From the NCBI RefSeq assembly GCF_012910785.2, contig NZ_WTVH02000010.1, positions 248,001-312,000 of the forward strand: 64,000 nt of DNA, written 5' to 3'. The position numbers were made by a program, and so were the translations under genes. The notes under the pieces are model-generated. The model was not told the origin of the DNA, searched no databases, and saw only the letters and a program-made list of their open reading frames with translations. The stretch comes from Aromatoleum buckelii (GTDB taxonomy: Bacteria > Pseudomonadota > Gammaproteobacteria > Burkholderiales > Rhodocyclaceae). This document shows, one piece after another, positions 46,003 through 55,851 of this stretch; within the stretch, counting starts at the first letter, position 1; the number at the start of each line of letters is the position of its first letter.

Positions 46003-46848
46003 ATGTCCTACGGTACCCTCGACGTTCCGCCTTCCGTGCTCTGTTTTGCCACCAGCGACGCGACCTGCGGGGGCGGCCTGCAGTCCGATGTCCTGACGCT
46101 CGCGAGCATGGGATGCCACCCGCTGACAGTGGTCGCGGCGGTCGCGGTGCGCGACACGCGGGGCATCGAGGAGCTCTTCGCGCTCGATGCCGACGCGGTT
46201 GCCGCGCAGGCGCGCGCAGTGCTCGAAGACATCCCGGTGCAGGCGCTCAAGCTGGGTTTGGTCGGGAACGTCGAGAACGTCGCCGCGATCGCCGAAATCC
46301 TGTCCGACTACCCGGATCTGCCGCTCGTGATGGAGCCCGCGCTGTCGTACGTCGATGGCGACGAAGGCGCGGCAGACGAGATGCTCGCGGCACTGGCCGA
46401 ACTGGTCCTGCCTCAGGTCACGGTGCTCGTCGCGAGCCGCCACGAAGTGCTGCGGCTCGCGAACGCCAGCCTCGAGGACGCGGACGCCGACGAGCAGCTC
46501 CTGCTCGAAGACGCGGTCGCGCACCTGCTTGCGCTCGGCATGGAATACGTGTTGCTGACCGGAGCCGGCGAGCCGGGGCCGCAGGTCGTCAATATCCTGA
46601 TGGGGGCCGAAGGCGTCGTGCGCACCGATGCGTGGGAGCGGCTGCCGGGACGTTTCCTCGGCGCCGGCGCGACGCTCGCCGGCGCGGTCGCCGCTGCGCT
46701 CGCGCACGGCATGGAAGTTCCCGAAGCGGTGCGCGAAGCGCAGGAGTTCACGTTTCAGGCGCTGTCCGGCGCGTACCGGCCGGGGATGGGGCTGGCGCTG
46801 CCTGACCGCTTCTTCTGGGCGCGGCCCGAGGAGCGCGACGATGCGTGA
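46003..46848 (+). CDS. ThiD-like hydroxymethylpyrimidine kinase homologue, active site altered
   Basis: Ribokinase-fold protein of 281 residues. The N-terminal substrate region CFATSDATCGGGLQSDVLTL corresponds to the SGGAGIQAD motif of ThiD. The C-terminal anion-hole motif, normally GTGCTLS, reads LGAGATLAGAV, so the catalytic Cys is absent. Whether it phosphorylates a pyrimidine is uncertain. It overlaps thiE (ATGCGTGA), which keeps it in the thiamine pathway by context. A canonical thiD lies at the far end of the window. Confidence 0.83.
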   Translation: MSYGTLDVPPSVLCFATSDATCGGGLQSDVLTLASMGCHPLTVVAAVAVRDTRGIEELFALDADAVAAQARAVLEDIPVQALKLGLVGNVENVAAIAEILSDYPDLPLVMEPALSYVDGDEGAADEMLAALAELVLPQVTVLVASRHEVLRLANASLEDADADEQLLLEDAVAHLLALGMEYVLLTGAGEPGPQVVNILMGAEGVVRTDAWERLPGRFLGAGATLAGAVAAALAHGMEVPEAVREAQEFTFQALSGAYRPGMGLALPDRFFWARPEERDDA

Positions 46849-47467
46849 CCCACGCCTGCGCGGGCTGTACCTGATCACGCCCGATTGTCCCGACACGGCA
46901 ACGCTCGTCGCGCAGGTCGAGCGCGCGCTCGGCGGGCGGCCCGCGCTGCTGCAGTACCGCAGCAAGCAGCCGGACGCTGCGCTGCGGCTCGGGCAGGCGC
47001 GGCAGATCGCGGCGCTGTGCCGCGAAGCCGGCGTGCCGTTCATCGTCAACGACAGCCTCGAGCTCACGCTCGCGACCGACGCGGACGGCGTGCACCTCGG
47101 CCGCGAGGACGGCGATCTCGACGCGGCGCGACGCGCGCTCGGGCCGGGCCGGATTCTCGGCGTCACCTGCTACAACGAATGGTCGCGCGCGGTCGCGGGA
47201 TGTGCGGCGGGCGCCGATTACGTCGCGTTCGGTGCGATGTTCCCGTCGGCGACGAAACCGGCCGCGGTGCGCGCCCCGCTCGAGCTGTTCGTCCGCGGCA
47301 GGTGCGAACTCGAGGTGCCGCTCGCCGCGATCGGCGGCATCACGCTCGACAACGCGGCGCAAGTGATCGCGGCCGGCGCGAGTCTTCTCGCGGTCGTCGC
47401 CGACGTCTTCGACGCCCCCGATCCGGGTGCGCGCGCCGCCGCCTACCGCACGCTGTTCGACGCCTGA
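46841..47467 (+). CDS. thiE: Thiamine-phosphate synthase ThiE
   Basis: Joins hydroxymethylpyrimidine pyrophosphate and thiazole phosphate to make thiamine phosphate. The 208-residue TIM barrel has [27 protein letters not shown] and the phosphate-binding [10 protein letters not shown]. Its ATG lies eight bases inside the end of the ThiD-like gene. Confidence 0.95.
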   Translation: MRDPRLRGLYLITPDCPDTATLVAQVERALGGRPALLQYRSKQPDAALRLGQARQIAALCREAGVPFIVNDSLELTLATDADGVHLGREDGDLDAARRALGPGRILGVTCYNEWSRAVAGCAAGADYVAFGAMFPSATKPAAVRAPLELFVRGRCELEVPLAAIGGITLDNAAQVIAAGASLLAVVADVFDAPDPGARAAAYRTLFDA

Positions 47468-47514
47468 CGCGTCCGCTTTTTTTCCCTTCAAATGCCACAC
47501 GGGTTGCCATCGAC

Positions 47515-48798
47515 ATGACCAGCAGAAACGAAGCCCTTTTCCAGCGTGCCCAGAAGTCCATCCCCGGCGGCGTCAACTCGCCGGTCCGCGCGTTCCGCTC
47601 GGTCGGCGGCACGCCGCGCTTCATCAGTCGGGCCGAAGGGGCGCGCGTGTGGGATGCCGACGGCAAGGTCTACATCGACTACGTCGGTTCGTGGGGGCCG
47701 GCGATTGCCGGCCACGCGCATCCGGCGATCGTCGAGGCGGTGCGCGAGGCGGCGCTCGCCGGGCTGTCGTTCGGCGCCCCGTCCGAAGCCGAAGTCGACA
47801 TTGCCGAGCTGATCTGCGAGCTGATGCCGTCGATCGAGATGGTGCGGCTGGTGAGCTCCGGCACCGAGGCGACGATGAGCGCGATCCGGCTCGCGCGCGG
47901 CTTCACCGGCCGCGACGCGATCGTCAAGTTCGAAGGCTGCTACCACGGCCACGCCGACAGCCTGCTCGTCAAGGCCGGATCCGGGCTGCTGACGTTCGGC
48001 AACCCGTCGTCGGGCGGCGTGCCGGCGGACTTCGCGAAGCACACGATCGTGCTCGACTACAACGACCTGCAGCAGGTCGAGGACGTGTTCCGCGCGCGCG
48101 GCGGCGAGATCGCCGCAGTCATCGTCGAGGCGATCGCCGGCAACATGAACCTCGTCAAGCCGCTGCCGGGCTTCCTCGAAGGGCTGCGCCGGCTCTGCAC
48201 CGAATACGACGTCGTGCTGATTTTCGACGAAGTCATGACGGGCTTTCGCGTCGGCCTGCAAGGTGTGCAGGGGCTCTACGGCATCACGCCGGATCTCACG
48301 ACGCTCGGCAAGGTCATCGGCGGCGGGATGCCGGTGGGGGCGTTCGGTGGGCGGCGCGACATCATGGAGAAAATCGCGCCGCTCGGCCCGGTGTACCAGG
48401 CCGGCACGCTGTCGGGCAGCCCGGTCGCGGTCGCCGCGGGCCTCGCATCGCTGAAATTGCTGCGTGAACCCGGCTTCTACGAAAACCTCAGCGCGCGCAC
48501 GACGCAGCTCGTCACGGGGCTCGCCGCGGCGGCGACCGACGCCGGCGTGACGTTCAGTGCCGACTCGGTCGGCGGCATGTTCGGTGTGTATTTCAGCGCC
48601 GCCGTGCCGAAGTCCTTCGCCGACGTCATGGCATCCGATCGCGACGCGTTCAACCGCTTCTTCCACGCGATGCTCGACGCCGGCCACTACTTCGCGCCGT
48701 CGGCGTTCGAAGCGGGTTTCGTGTCGGCGGCGCATACCGCTGCCGACATCGACGGAACGATCGCGGCGGCGCGCGAAGTGTTCGCGCGTCTCGGCTGA
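47515..48798 (+). CDS. hemL: Glutamate-1-semialdehyde 2,1-aminomutase HemL
   Basis: PLP enzyme that makes 5-aminolevulinate in the C5 route to haem. The 427 residues contain [12 protein letters not shown] at the N-terminus, the cofactor Asp in [11 protein letters not shown] and the Schiff-base Lys in [17 protein letters not shown]. It follows thiE by 47 bases. Confidence 0.97.
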   Translation: MTSRNEALFQRAQKSIPGGVNSPVRAFRSVGGTPRFISRAEGARVWDADGKVYIDYVGSWGPAIAGHAHPAIVEAVREAALAGLSFGAPSEAEVDIAELICELMPSIEMVRLVSSGTEATMSAIRLARGFTGRDAIVKFEGCYHGHADSLLVKAGSGLLTFGNPSSGGVPADFAKHTIVLDYNDLQQVEDVFRARGGEIAAVIVEAIAGNMNLVKPLPGFLEGLRRLCTEYDVVLIFDEVMTGFRVGLQGVQGLYGITPDLTTLGKVIGGGMPVGAFGGRRDIMEKIAPLGPVYQAGTLSGSPVAVAAGLASLKLLREPGFYENLSARTTQLVTGLAAAATDAGVTFSADSVGGMFGVYFSAAVPKSFADVMASDRDAFNRFFHAMLDAGHYFAPSAFEAGFVSAAHTAADIDGTIAAAREVFARLG

Positions 48799-48818
48799 AC
48801 CGGACGGCTGCCCCCGTC

Positions 48819-48837
48819 CCGCCGCCTGTGGCGGCGG
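48819..48837. terminator. GC-rich hairpin between convergent hemL and mgtE
   Basis: CCGCCGCC and GGCGGCGG form a perfect 8-base stem with a TGT loop, between the stop codons of two convergent genes. There is no T-run on either side, so termination is only suggested. Confidence 0.4.
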
Positions 48838-48844
48838 CGCGGGA

Positions 48845-50287
48845 TCACAGCAGGAACAGCGTCGCGAGCCCGAGGAAGATGAAGAAGCCGCCCGAGTCGG
48901 TCAGCGCGGTGATCATCACCGAGCCGCCGATCGCGGGGTCGCCGCCGAGGCGCATGCGCAACATCGGGATCACGACGCCGGCCGCAGCGGCAAGCAGCAG
49001 GTTCAGCATCATCGCGGCTGTCATCACGGCGCCGAGCGACGCGCTGCCGTAGAGCCACCACGCGAGCACGCCGAGCAGGCCGCCCCACACGACGCCGTTG
49101 AACAGCGCGACGCCGATCTCCTTTTTCATCAGGCGCTGCATCGCCGACTGTTCGACCTGGCCCATCGCGATCGCGCGCACGATCATCGTGATCGTCTGGT
49201 TGCCGGAGTTGCCGCCGATGCCGGCGACGATCGGCATCAGCGCGGCGAGCGCGACGAGCTTCTCGATCGAGCCTTCGAACGCGCCAATCACGCGCGACGC
49301 GATGAACGCCGTGACGAGGTTCACCGCGAGCCACGCCCAGCGGTTCTTCACCGAGTCCCACACCGAAGCGAAGATGTCCTCTTCCTCGCGCAGACCGGCG
49401 TGGCTGAGGATCTCCGCTTCGGACTCCTCGCGGATGAAATCGACGACGTCGGCGACCGTCAGCCGGCCGATGACGCGCCGCTCGCGGTCGACGACCGGCG
49501 CGGACACGAGGTCGTAGCGCTCGAACGCCTGCGCCGCGTCGTCGGCTTCGTCGTCGGGCTCGAAACTGATGATGTTCTCGCGATGCATCGCATCCGCGAC
49601 GGTCATCTCCGGATCGTTGATCAGCAGCGACTCGAGCGTCAGGATGCCTTTCAGGTGATCGTTGCGGTCGATGACGAAGAGCTTGTCGGTGTGGTCGGGC
49701 AGCTCCTCGAAGCGGCGCAGGTAGCGCAGCACGACTTCGAGCGTGACGTCCTCGCGCACCGTCACCATGTCGAAATCCATCAGCGCGCCGACCGATTCCT
49801 CCGGGAATGACATCGCCGCGCGCAGCTGTTCGCGGCCTTCGCTGTCGAGCGCCTGGAAGACGTCCTGCATGACTTCCGGCGGCAGGTCCGGCGCGAGGTC
49901 GGCGAGCTCGTCGGCGTCGAGCGTCTCCGCCGCGGCGATGAGCTCGTCGGGGCGCATCGTCTCGATCAGCGTCTCGCGCACCGCGTCCGACACTTCCAGC
50001 AGGATTTCGCCGTCGCGATCGGCTTTGACGAGGTCCCAGACGAACAGGCGGTCCTCGGGCGGCAGCGCTTCGAGGATGTACGCGATGTCGGCCGGGTGGA
50101 GCTTGTCAAGGCGAGTCTGCAGCTCGGCCAGGTGCTGCTTGTGGACGAGGTTTTCGACGAGCTCGTGGCGCGGCATGTCCTGCCGATGGACGAGTTCTTC
50201 CACCACCTTGTGGCGCGACAGCAGCGCCTGCACTTCGCGCAGGTGCTGCTGGATGTCGTCCGGGTGGAGCTCGTCTTGCGCGCTCAT
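48845..50287 (-). CDS. mgtE: Magnesium transporter MgtE
   Basis: Magnesium channel/transporter of 480 residues. It has a helical N domain with DIAYILEALPPEDRLFVWDL, a pair of CBS domains (about 140-265) and five C-terminal membrane helices with GIGGNSGNQTITMIVRAIA, the conserved pore region. The ATG at 50287 is chosen; the frame is open upstream but has no N-domain character. Confidence 0.95.
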   Translation of the reverse strand: MSAQDELHPDDIQQHLREVQALLSRHKVVEELVHRQDMPRHELVENLVHKQHLAELQTRLDKLHPADIAYILEALPPEDRLFVWDLVKADRDGEILLEVSDAVRETLIETMRPDELIAAAETLDADELADLAPDLPPEVMQDVFQALDSEGREQLRAAMSFPEESVGALMDFDMVTVREDVTLEVVLRYLRRFEELPDHTDKLFVIDRNDHLKGILTLESLLINDPEMTVADAMHRENIISFEPDDEADDAAQAFERYDLVSAPVVDRERRVIGRLTVADVVDFIREESEAEILSHAGLREEEDIFASVWDSVKNRWAWLAVNLVTAFIASRVIGAFEGSIEKLVALAALMPIVAGIGGNSGNQTITMIVRAIAMGQVEQSAMQRLMKKEIGVALFNGVVWGGLLGVLAWWLYGSASLGAVMTAAMMLNLLLAAAAGVVIPMLRMRLGGDPAIGGSVMITALTDSGGFFIFLGLATLFLL

Positions 50288-50468
50288 CGGCGCCTCCGGG
50301 GCGGGTGTGGAGTCGGGTGGGGTCAGGGCGTAAGGCGCGAATTCTACGGACTTCGACCCGCCCTTGCGACCCCAGATCCCGCAAAATGCTGCGCTGCCGC
50401 GAAAGTTCGTCGCAGCTGCTCGTCGACGCCCGCGACCACGGTGCCGAGCGATTCCCGGGAAGGCGGTT

Positions 50469-51161
50469 TCAGGGCACCGTCGCGTAGCCCATCCGTGACC
50501 GGATCCGCTGGGCATGGGCTGCGAGGCGCGGTCCGAACTGCTTCTCGTAGCGCCGCGGATTCGGCAGCATCACTGCCAGGCGCGCGGCTTCGGCAGGGCC
50601 GAGGCGGCTTGCCGCGACGCGGAAATAGCGTCGCGCCGCGGCTTCGCAACCGAAAATCCCATTGCCCCATTCGACGACGTTGAGATAGACCTCGAGGATG
50701 CGACGCTTGCTCCACACCGCTTCGATCATCACCGTGATGAGTGCCTCCTGGGCCTTGCGGAAGTAACTCTTCGACGGCGACAGGAACAGGTTCTTCGCGA
50801 GCTGCTGGCTGATCGTCGAGCCGCCGGCGACGGCGCGGCCCTTGCGCTGGTTCTTCTCGAGCGCGCGCTGCATGCCTTCCCAGTCGAAACCGTCGTGGTC
50901 GATGAAAGTGTCGTCCTCGGCAGTGATCACGGCGCGCTTGAGGTGAATCGAGATGCGTTCGTACGGCACCCACTCGTGCCGCAGTTCCACGTCCGGCCGC
51001 TTCGCCTGCAACTCGTCGAGGCGCAGCTGCATGAAGCTCGTGCTCGACGGATTGAAGTGGCTCCACCACAGCACGAGCGTGAAAATCCACAGCTGGTACA
51101 ACAGGAACAGCGTGGCCAGCGCCAGCAGCACCCAGCCTGCGCCGCGCAACACGGTTTTCAT
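50469..51161 (-). CDS. mtgA: Monofunctional biosynthetic peptidoglycan transglycosylase MtgA
   Basis: Glycosyltransferase (GT51) that polymerises lipid II glycan strands. The 230 residues have one membrane helix (GWVLLALATLFLLYQLWIF), the catalytic Glu in ITAEDDTFIDHDGFDW and the motif GGSTISQQLAKNLFLS. No transpeptidase domain is present. It overlaps aroE by four bases. Confidence 0.95.
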   Translation of the reverse strand: MKTVLRGAGWVLLALATLFLLYQLWIFTLVLWWSHFNPSSTSFMQLRLDELQAKRPDVELRHEWVPYERISIHLKRAVITAEDDTFIDHDGFDWEGMQRALEKNQRKGRAVAGGSTISQQLAKNLFLSPSKSYFRKAQEALITVMIEAVWSKRRILEVYLNVVEWGNGIFGCEAAARRYFRVAASRLGPAEAARLAVMLPNPRRYEKQFGPRLAAHAQRIRSRMGYATVP

Positions 51162-51997
51162 TCGCCGGCGAGCTGGCGGCGCAACGCGGCGAGCACCGCA
51201 GCGGTATCCGGTCTTACGCCACGCCACAGCAGGAAGCTCTCCGCCGCCTGCTCGACGAGCATGCCCAGGCCGTCAGCCCGCTGGGTGACGCCGTCGTTGC
51301 GGGCCGCGGCGAGGAAAGGCGTGTCGCCGCGCCCGTACATCATGTCGTACGCGAGCGCGTTCGCCGCGTACAGCCCGGGAGGCAGCTGCGGCGCTTCGTT
51401 GGCGAGGCTGGCGGCGGTCGCGTTGATGACGACGTCGAACGCCCGCCCGGTCAAGTCGATGAAGCCACACGCGTCGAGCGCGACGTCCGGCGCGTGGCTG
51501 CGGAACGCCGCAGCCAGCGCGTGGGCCTTGGCGACGCTGCGGTTCGCGAGCGTCAGCGATGCCGGGCGCTCGGCGAGCAGCGGCAGCAGCCCACCGCGCG
51601 CCGCGCCGCCCGCACCGAGCAGCAGGATGCGTTGCCCTTCGAGCGGGCGATCGAGGTTGTGGACGAGGTCGCGGAGGAGACCGGCGCCGTCGGTGTTGTC
51701 GCCGAAGATGCCGTCGGGCCCGAACGCGAGCGTATTGACGGCGCCGGCGGCGCGCGCACGCGGCGAGCACCGCTCGACGAGCGCGAACGCTTCGAGCTTG
51801 AACGGCACGGTGACGTTCATGCCGCGACCGCCGGCACGGCGAAAGCGCTCGACCGCGTCGCGAAAGCCGTCGAGCGGCGCGAGCAGCGCCTCGTACGATA
51901 GTTGCTCCCCGGTCTGCCGCGCGAACTCGGCGTGGATCGCCGGCGAGCGGCTGTGGGAGATCGGGTTGCCGATGACGGCGTAGCGGTCGAGGGTCAC
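51158..51997 (-). CDS. aroE: Shikimate dehydrogenase AroE
   Basis: NADPH-dependent reduction of 3-dehydroshikimate in the aromatic amino acid pathway. The 279 residues carry GNPISHSRSPAIH, NVTVPFK (catalytic Lys) and GAGGAARG. It begins at a GTG that overlaps the stop of the TonB-like gene; no upstream ATG fits the family start. Confidence 0.95.
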   Translation of the reverse strand: MTLDRYAVIGNPISHSRSPAIHAEFARQTGEQLSYEALLAPLDGFRDAVERFRRAGGRGMNVTVPFKLEAFALVERCSPRARAAGAVNTLAFGPDGIFGDNTDGAGLLRDLVHNLDRPLEGQRILLLGAGGAARGGLLPLLAERPASLTLANRSVAKAHALAAAFRSHAPDVALDACGFIDLTGRAFDVVINATAASLANEAPQLPPGLYAANALAYDMMYGRGDTPFLAAARNDGVTQRADGLGMLVEQAAESFLLWRGVRPDTAAVLAALRRQLAGE

Positions 51998-52923
51998 TGG
52001 GCGATTACCTTGTCGGCGTTGGTGAAAGTCCAGGTGCGGGCGATCTCGAGGATGTCGGTGTCGCTGCGGATGTCGCCGGGAAAAGGCGCGAACGGCGCGG
52101 CCAGCCGGACGATGCGTTTTGCCGCTTCGTCGAGGACCGGCTCGCCCGACGAGCGCTGGATCTCGACGCGCTCGATCGAGCCGTCGGCACGGATCGCGAC
52201 GACCAGCAGCAGGCTGCCGTACAAGCGCCCGCGCGCCGCTTCCGGATAGTTCAGCGTGCCGACGCGCTCGATCTTGTGGCGCCAGTCCTCGACGTACTGC
52301 GCGAAGCGGTATTCCTTCGTGCGCGCGCCGATGAACTTCTTGCGCGGGCGTTTGGCGTAATCGTCGAGCTGCCGGCCGATCTCGGCTTCCAGGCGCGCGA
52401 CGGTGGCGGCGCTGTTGAGCAGGTCGAGCCCGGACGGCGTCGCGGCGGGTGCCGGCGGCGCCTCGCTGGTGCGCGGCGGGGGGCGGGAGACTGCCGTCGC
52501 GGCTTTCGGCTGCGTCAGCACGCGGCGCTCGACCGGCGCGCGCGGGGCGACGCGCTTTCTCGCTTCGACGGGCGTGTCGCCGTCGCGGCGGACTTCCTGC
52601 GGCGGCAGCGGAGTCTTCGGCCTGACTTGCCGGTCGCTGTTGCCGCCGCCGTCGACGTTCGCCTGTGCAAGCGCGTCGGCTTTGTCGGGCGCGCGCGCGT
52701 GGCGGGCATTGACGAGGACGACTTCGAGCCCGGGGTCGCGATTCGGCGGGCGCACCGGGAGCGTGAAACTGATGCTCAGGACCAGCGCATGCAGCAGTAC
52801 CGAGACGGCGAGCGCCAGCTGCAGCCGACGCGCGTCCCGCCCCGCGCCGCCGCTCAGCTTCGCCAGCGCGCGCAGGGCGCTCGCGGCGGGCTTCGGTCGG
52901 CGGAGGGTCGGGCGGCTCGACAT
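51994..52923 (-). CDS. TonB-like energy-transducing protein
   Basis: Protein of 309 residues with one N-terminal membrane helix (LALAVSVLLHALVLSISFTL), a long Pro/Arg-rich periplasmic linker and a C-terminal TonB fold (NYPEAARGRLYGSLLLVVAI and SSGEPVLDEAAKRIV). It would transmit inner-membrane energy to outer-membrane receptors. No exbBD genes are nearby. The gene lies 12 bases after the RNase gene and overlaps aroE. Confidence 0.88.
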   Translation of the reverse strand: MSSRPTLRRPKPAASALRALAKLSGGAGRDARRLQLALAVSVLLHALVLSISFTLPVRPPNRDPGLEVVLVNARHARAPDKADALAQANVDGGGNSDRQVRPKTPLPPQEVRRDGDTPVEARKRVAPRAPVERRVLTQPKAATAVSRPPPRTSEAPPAPAATPSGLDLLNSAATVARLEAEIGRQLDDYAKRPRKKFIGARTKEYRFAQYVEDWRHKIERVGTLNYPEAARGRLYGSLLLVVAIRADGSIERVEIQRSSGEPVLDEAAKRIVRLAAPFAPFPGDIRSDTDILEIARTWTFTNADKVIAQ

Positions 52924-52935
52924 TGCGCAGCCGGC

Positions 52936-54843
52936 TCAGCTTTCCAGCGCGGCGTCGGCGGCCTCTTCCGGAGTCGGCTCGGCGAGCGTCTCGACGTAGC
53001 GCGCGCGGACATCGACGTCGAGCACGTCGCTGTCCTCGATCGTCAGGCGCACGCGGCTGCCCGGCAGCTGCACCGGCAGCGACGGCACTTTCAGCAGCAG
53101 CGGAATCGTCTCGAGGCGCACGAGGTTGTCGCGCAGCACTTTGCCGTCGACCGCGATGCCGGGCTGCTGGCGCAGCCAGCGCAGGCACCAGTAGCGCTCC
53201 ATCTGGCGCTGGAAATCGGCATATGCGGCGTAAGTCAGTTCGAAGTCGCGCAGCGCCGCCATCAGGTCCGCCGACTTCGGCGCGAAGGCCGGCGGTTCGT
53301 GGCGCAGCACCGAGATGATCTGCCACTGGTTGATCATGTCGACGTAGCGGCGCAGCGGCGAACTCGACCACGCGTAGCAGTCGACGCCGAGGCCGTCGTG
53401 CGGCGCAGCGACCGTCGTCATGCGCACTTTGCCGCCGCTCTGGGCGCGATAGAGGCCGGGCACGCCGGCTTCGTCGAGCAGCTTGCCCCACGTCGCGTTC
53501 GCCAGGATCATCATCTCGGCGACCAGCTTGTCGAGCGGCGAACCGCGCCGGCGCTGCGTGATCGTCACGTAGCCGGCGCCGTCGGCGGTCTCGGTCTGCC
53601 AGTCGACGTAGAAGTTGAAATCGACCTGGTTCTGGTTCGATTCGGCCTTGCCGCGGCCGGCTTCGAGCACCGTCGCGAGGTCCCACAGCAAAGTGAGCTC
53701 GCGCTTCCACGCGAAGTCGAGGCCGTCCTGTTCGTGCAACACCTGCTCGTTGAACAGCGGCTCGATATCGTGGTGGCGCAGGTTCGCGACGATCGGCACG
53801 CGCTCGACGCGGCTCTCGTGCCCGACGATCGCCAGCGCCGCGGTGACGTCGAGGTACAGCGACACTGCCGGACAGTCGCGTCCGGCAGCGAGCGTGAACG
53901 CTTCGACGACGGCGTCCGGCAGCATCGTGATCTTGTTGCCCGGCATATACACCGTCGACAGCCGGCGGCGCGCGATCGCGTCGAGCGACGATCCGCGCGC
54001 GAAGCCGAGCGCCGGCGCGGCGATGTGGATGCCGATACGCCAGCCGCCGCCTTCGCGCGGCGTCACCGAGAACGCATCGTCGATTTCGGTCGTCGTCGCG
54101 TCGTCGATCGAGAACGCGGCGACATCGGCGCGCGGCAGTTCGGCCGGATCGTGCGGCGGCTCGAAAGGCGGGAACGCGACGCCGTCCTCGAAATATTCGA
54201 ACAGGAAGCGGTGATAGTGGAAATCGTAGCTCGACGCGAGCGCGCCGCACTTGAGCAGCAGCCGCGGCGCCGACAGGCCGGCGTCGACGCACGCCGCCTC
54301 GAACGCCTTGGTTTCGATGCGGTTGCGGTCCGGACGGTACAGCAGCTGCGGCAGCATGCCTGCGAGTTCCGCGGGCAGGCGTCCGGCGACGAGTTCGCTG
54401 CGCATGCGCTCGATCGCTTCGGCCTGCTGACGCTTTTTTTCCAGGCCGGCGAGCGCCGCCTGCAGGATCTCGGCGGGAGCCTTGCGGAAACGCCCGCGCC
54501 CCTTGCGGTGGAAATAGATCGGCGCCGAGTGCAGGCGCAGCAGCACCGCAGCAGCTTCGACCGCGTTCGGCGTGTGGCCGTGGTACTCGGTGGCGAAGTC
54601 CTGGAAGCCGAACTCGCCGTCGCCGCACACTTCCCACAGGAAACCGGTGTCCAGTTCCTCGGCGTCGGCCGCGGCGCGTTCGAGCAGTTCGCCCGGCGCG
54701 GGCTCGCGGAACTGCAGCAGCACGTGGCTGCTTTTCAGCTTCACCCGTTTGCCGTGAGAGGTCTCCACCTGCAACGAGGAGTCGTTATCAGCGAGAACCG
54801 TCCCGGCCTTGAAGGCCCCGTCCTCTTCGAACAGCACAAACAT
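52936..54843 (-). CDS. RNase II/R-family exoribonuclease (RNB domain)
   Basis: Putative 3'-5' exoribonuclease of 635 residues. The central RNB domain carries the metal-binding motif FSIDDATTTEIDDAFSV and the region RRYVDMINQWQ. Compared with classic RNase II, the N-terminal cold-shock part is divergent and the C-terminal S1 domain is short. It lies at the head of the tonB-aroE-mtgA run. Confidence 0.9.
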   Translation of the reverse strand: MFVLFEEDGAFKAGTVLADNDSSLQVETSHGKRVKLKSSHVLLQFREPAPGELLERAAADAEELDTGFLWEVCGDGEFGFQDFATEYHGHTPNAVEAAAVLLRLHSAPIYFHRKGRGRFRKAPAEILQAALAGLEKKRQQAEAIERMRSELVAGRLPAELAGMLPQLLYRPDRNRIETKAFEAACVDAGLSAPRLLLKCGALASSYDFHYHRFLFEYFEDGVAFPPFEPPHDPAELPRADVAAFSIDDATTTEIDDAFSVTPREGGGWRIGIHIAAPALGFARGSSLDAIARRRLSTVYMPGNKITMLPDAVVEAFTLAAGRDCPAVSLYLDVTAALAIVGHESRVERVPIVANLRHHDIEPLFNEQVLHEQDGLDFAWKRELTLLWDLATVLEAGRGKAESNQNQVDFNFYVDWQTETADGAGYVTITQRRRGSPLDKLVAEMMILANATWGKLLDEAGVPGLYRAQSGGKVRMTTVAAPHDGLGVDCYAWSSSPLRRYVDMINQWQIISVLRHEPPAFAPKSADLMAALRDFELTYAAYADFQRQMERYWCLRWLRQQPGIAVDGKVLRDNLVRLETIPLLLKVPSLPVQLPGSRVRLTIEDSDVLDVDVRARYVETLAEPTPEEAADAALES

Positions 54844-54936
54844 CGGCTACCGCCATCAATGAGCAAGCCCGACAGTTTAAAGGATTCGGTCGCAGCGGGC
54901 TCGAAGTCCCGGGCCAGAGCCGGTGCGCCCGTGTCG

Positions 54937-55851
54937 TCACCCGCCGTTGGGCGCGCTCCGCCCGGCAAGGGTTCCTTCGGCCGGGCGGCGCGCGGTGGCG
55001 ACGAGCGCGAGCGCGCCGATCGAATATCCGGTGCCGCCGGTGCTGCGATGCGCTTCGAGCTCGGCGGCGACTGCGTCGCGCAACGCGTGCTGCGTGGCCT
55101 GCGGCAGGCGCGCGAGCGCTTCGGCAGCGCCGCCGGCGAGATCGAGAAAAGCCTGCCAGTAGGCCGCGGCGTCGGCGAAATGGCACGTGAAGCGGCAAGG
55201 CTCGACGTGCACGTCGACGAAACCCGCCGCTTCGAGCGCCGCTTCGAGCACCGCTGCGTCACCGAAGCGGAACACCGACGGGCGTGCGACTTTCGGTGCC
55301 GGCAGCAGGCGGGCGATGCAGTCCTGGGCGCAGCGGATCAGCGGGACGTCGTCGCGTGCGCCCCACGTCGACAGCGCGACCCGCCCTCCCGGGCGCAGCA
55401 CGCGGTGCATCTCGGCCAGCGCCCGCTGCGGATGCGGGAACATGAACAGCGCGAGGCCGGCGAGCACGCAGTCGAAGCTCGCATCCGGCAGGCACAGCTG
55501 TTCGGCGTCGGCGGCAGCGAACGAAAGCGCCGGCGTGCCGGCGGGCAGCGCAGCGGCGACAGTTTCGCCGAGCGTGCGCCGCGCGCCTTCGGCGAGCATC
55601 TCCTCGGCGATGTCGCTCGCGAGCACCCAGCCGCCCGGCTGGACCTGGCGGGCGGCTGCGCGCGCGAGCAGGCCGGGACCGCTGGCGAGGTCGAGCACCT
55701 GCTGGCCGGGTGCAAGCCGTGCCGCGCCGAGCAGCGCGTCGGCAAGGTCCGCACGCAGGTGGGCGCCATCGGCGTAGCGGGCGGCGATGCGGTTGAAGCC
55801 GGCCCGCTCGATCGACTTGAAGCGGCGCGCGTCGAAATCGGACCCGGTCAT
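54937..55851 (-). CDS. SAM-dependent methyltransferase (class I, UbiE-like)
   Basis: Protein of 304 residues with the SAM-binding glycine motif VLDLASGPGLLARAAA and the downstream HRVLRPGGRVALSTWG typical of UbiE/COQ5-type small-molecule methyltransferases. The substrate cannot be told. It overlaps the esterase yqiA by four bases (ATGA), so the two are coupled. Confidence 0.88.
   Translation of the reverse strand: MTGSDFDARRFKSIERAGFNRIAARYADGAHLRADLADALLGAARLAPGQQVLDLASGPGLLARAAARQVQPGGWVLASDIAEEMLAEGARRTLGETVAAALPAGTPALSFAAADAEQLCLPDASFDCVLAGLALFMFPHPQRALAEMHRVLRPGGRVALSTWGARDDVPLIRCAQDCIARLLPAPKVARPSVFRFGDAAVLEAALEAAGFVDVHVEPCRFTCHFADAAAYWQAFLDLAGGAAEALARLPQATQHALRDAVAAELEAHRSTGGTGYSIGALALVATARRPAEGTLAGRSAPNGG

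Noticed and set aside
51158-54637. A continuous minus-strand frame reading through aroE and out of frame across the tonB-like and RNase genes.
   Set aside because: Only the last 280 codons (aroE) are protein-like; the rest is out of frame with two clear genes.
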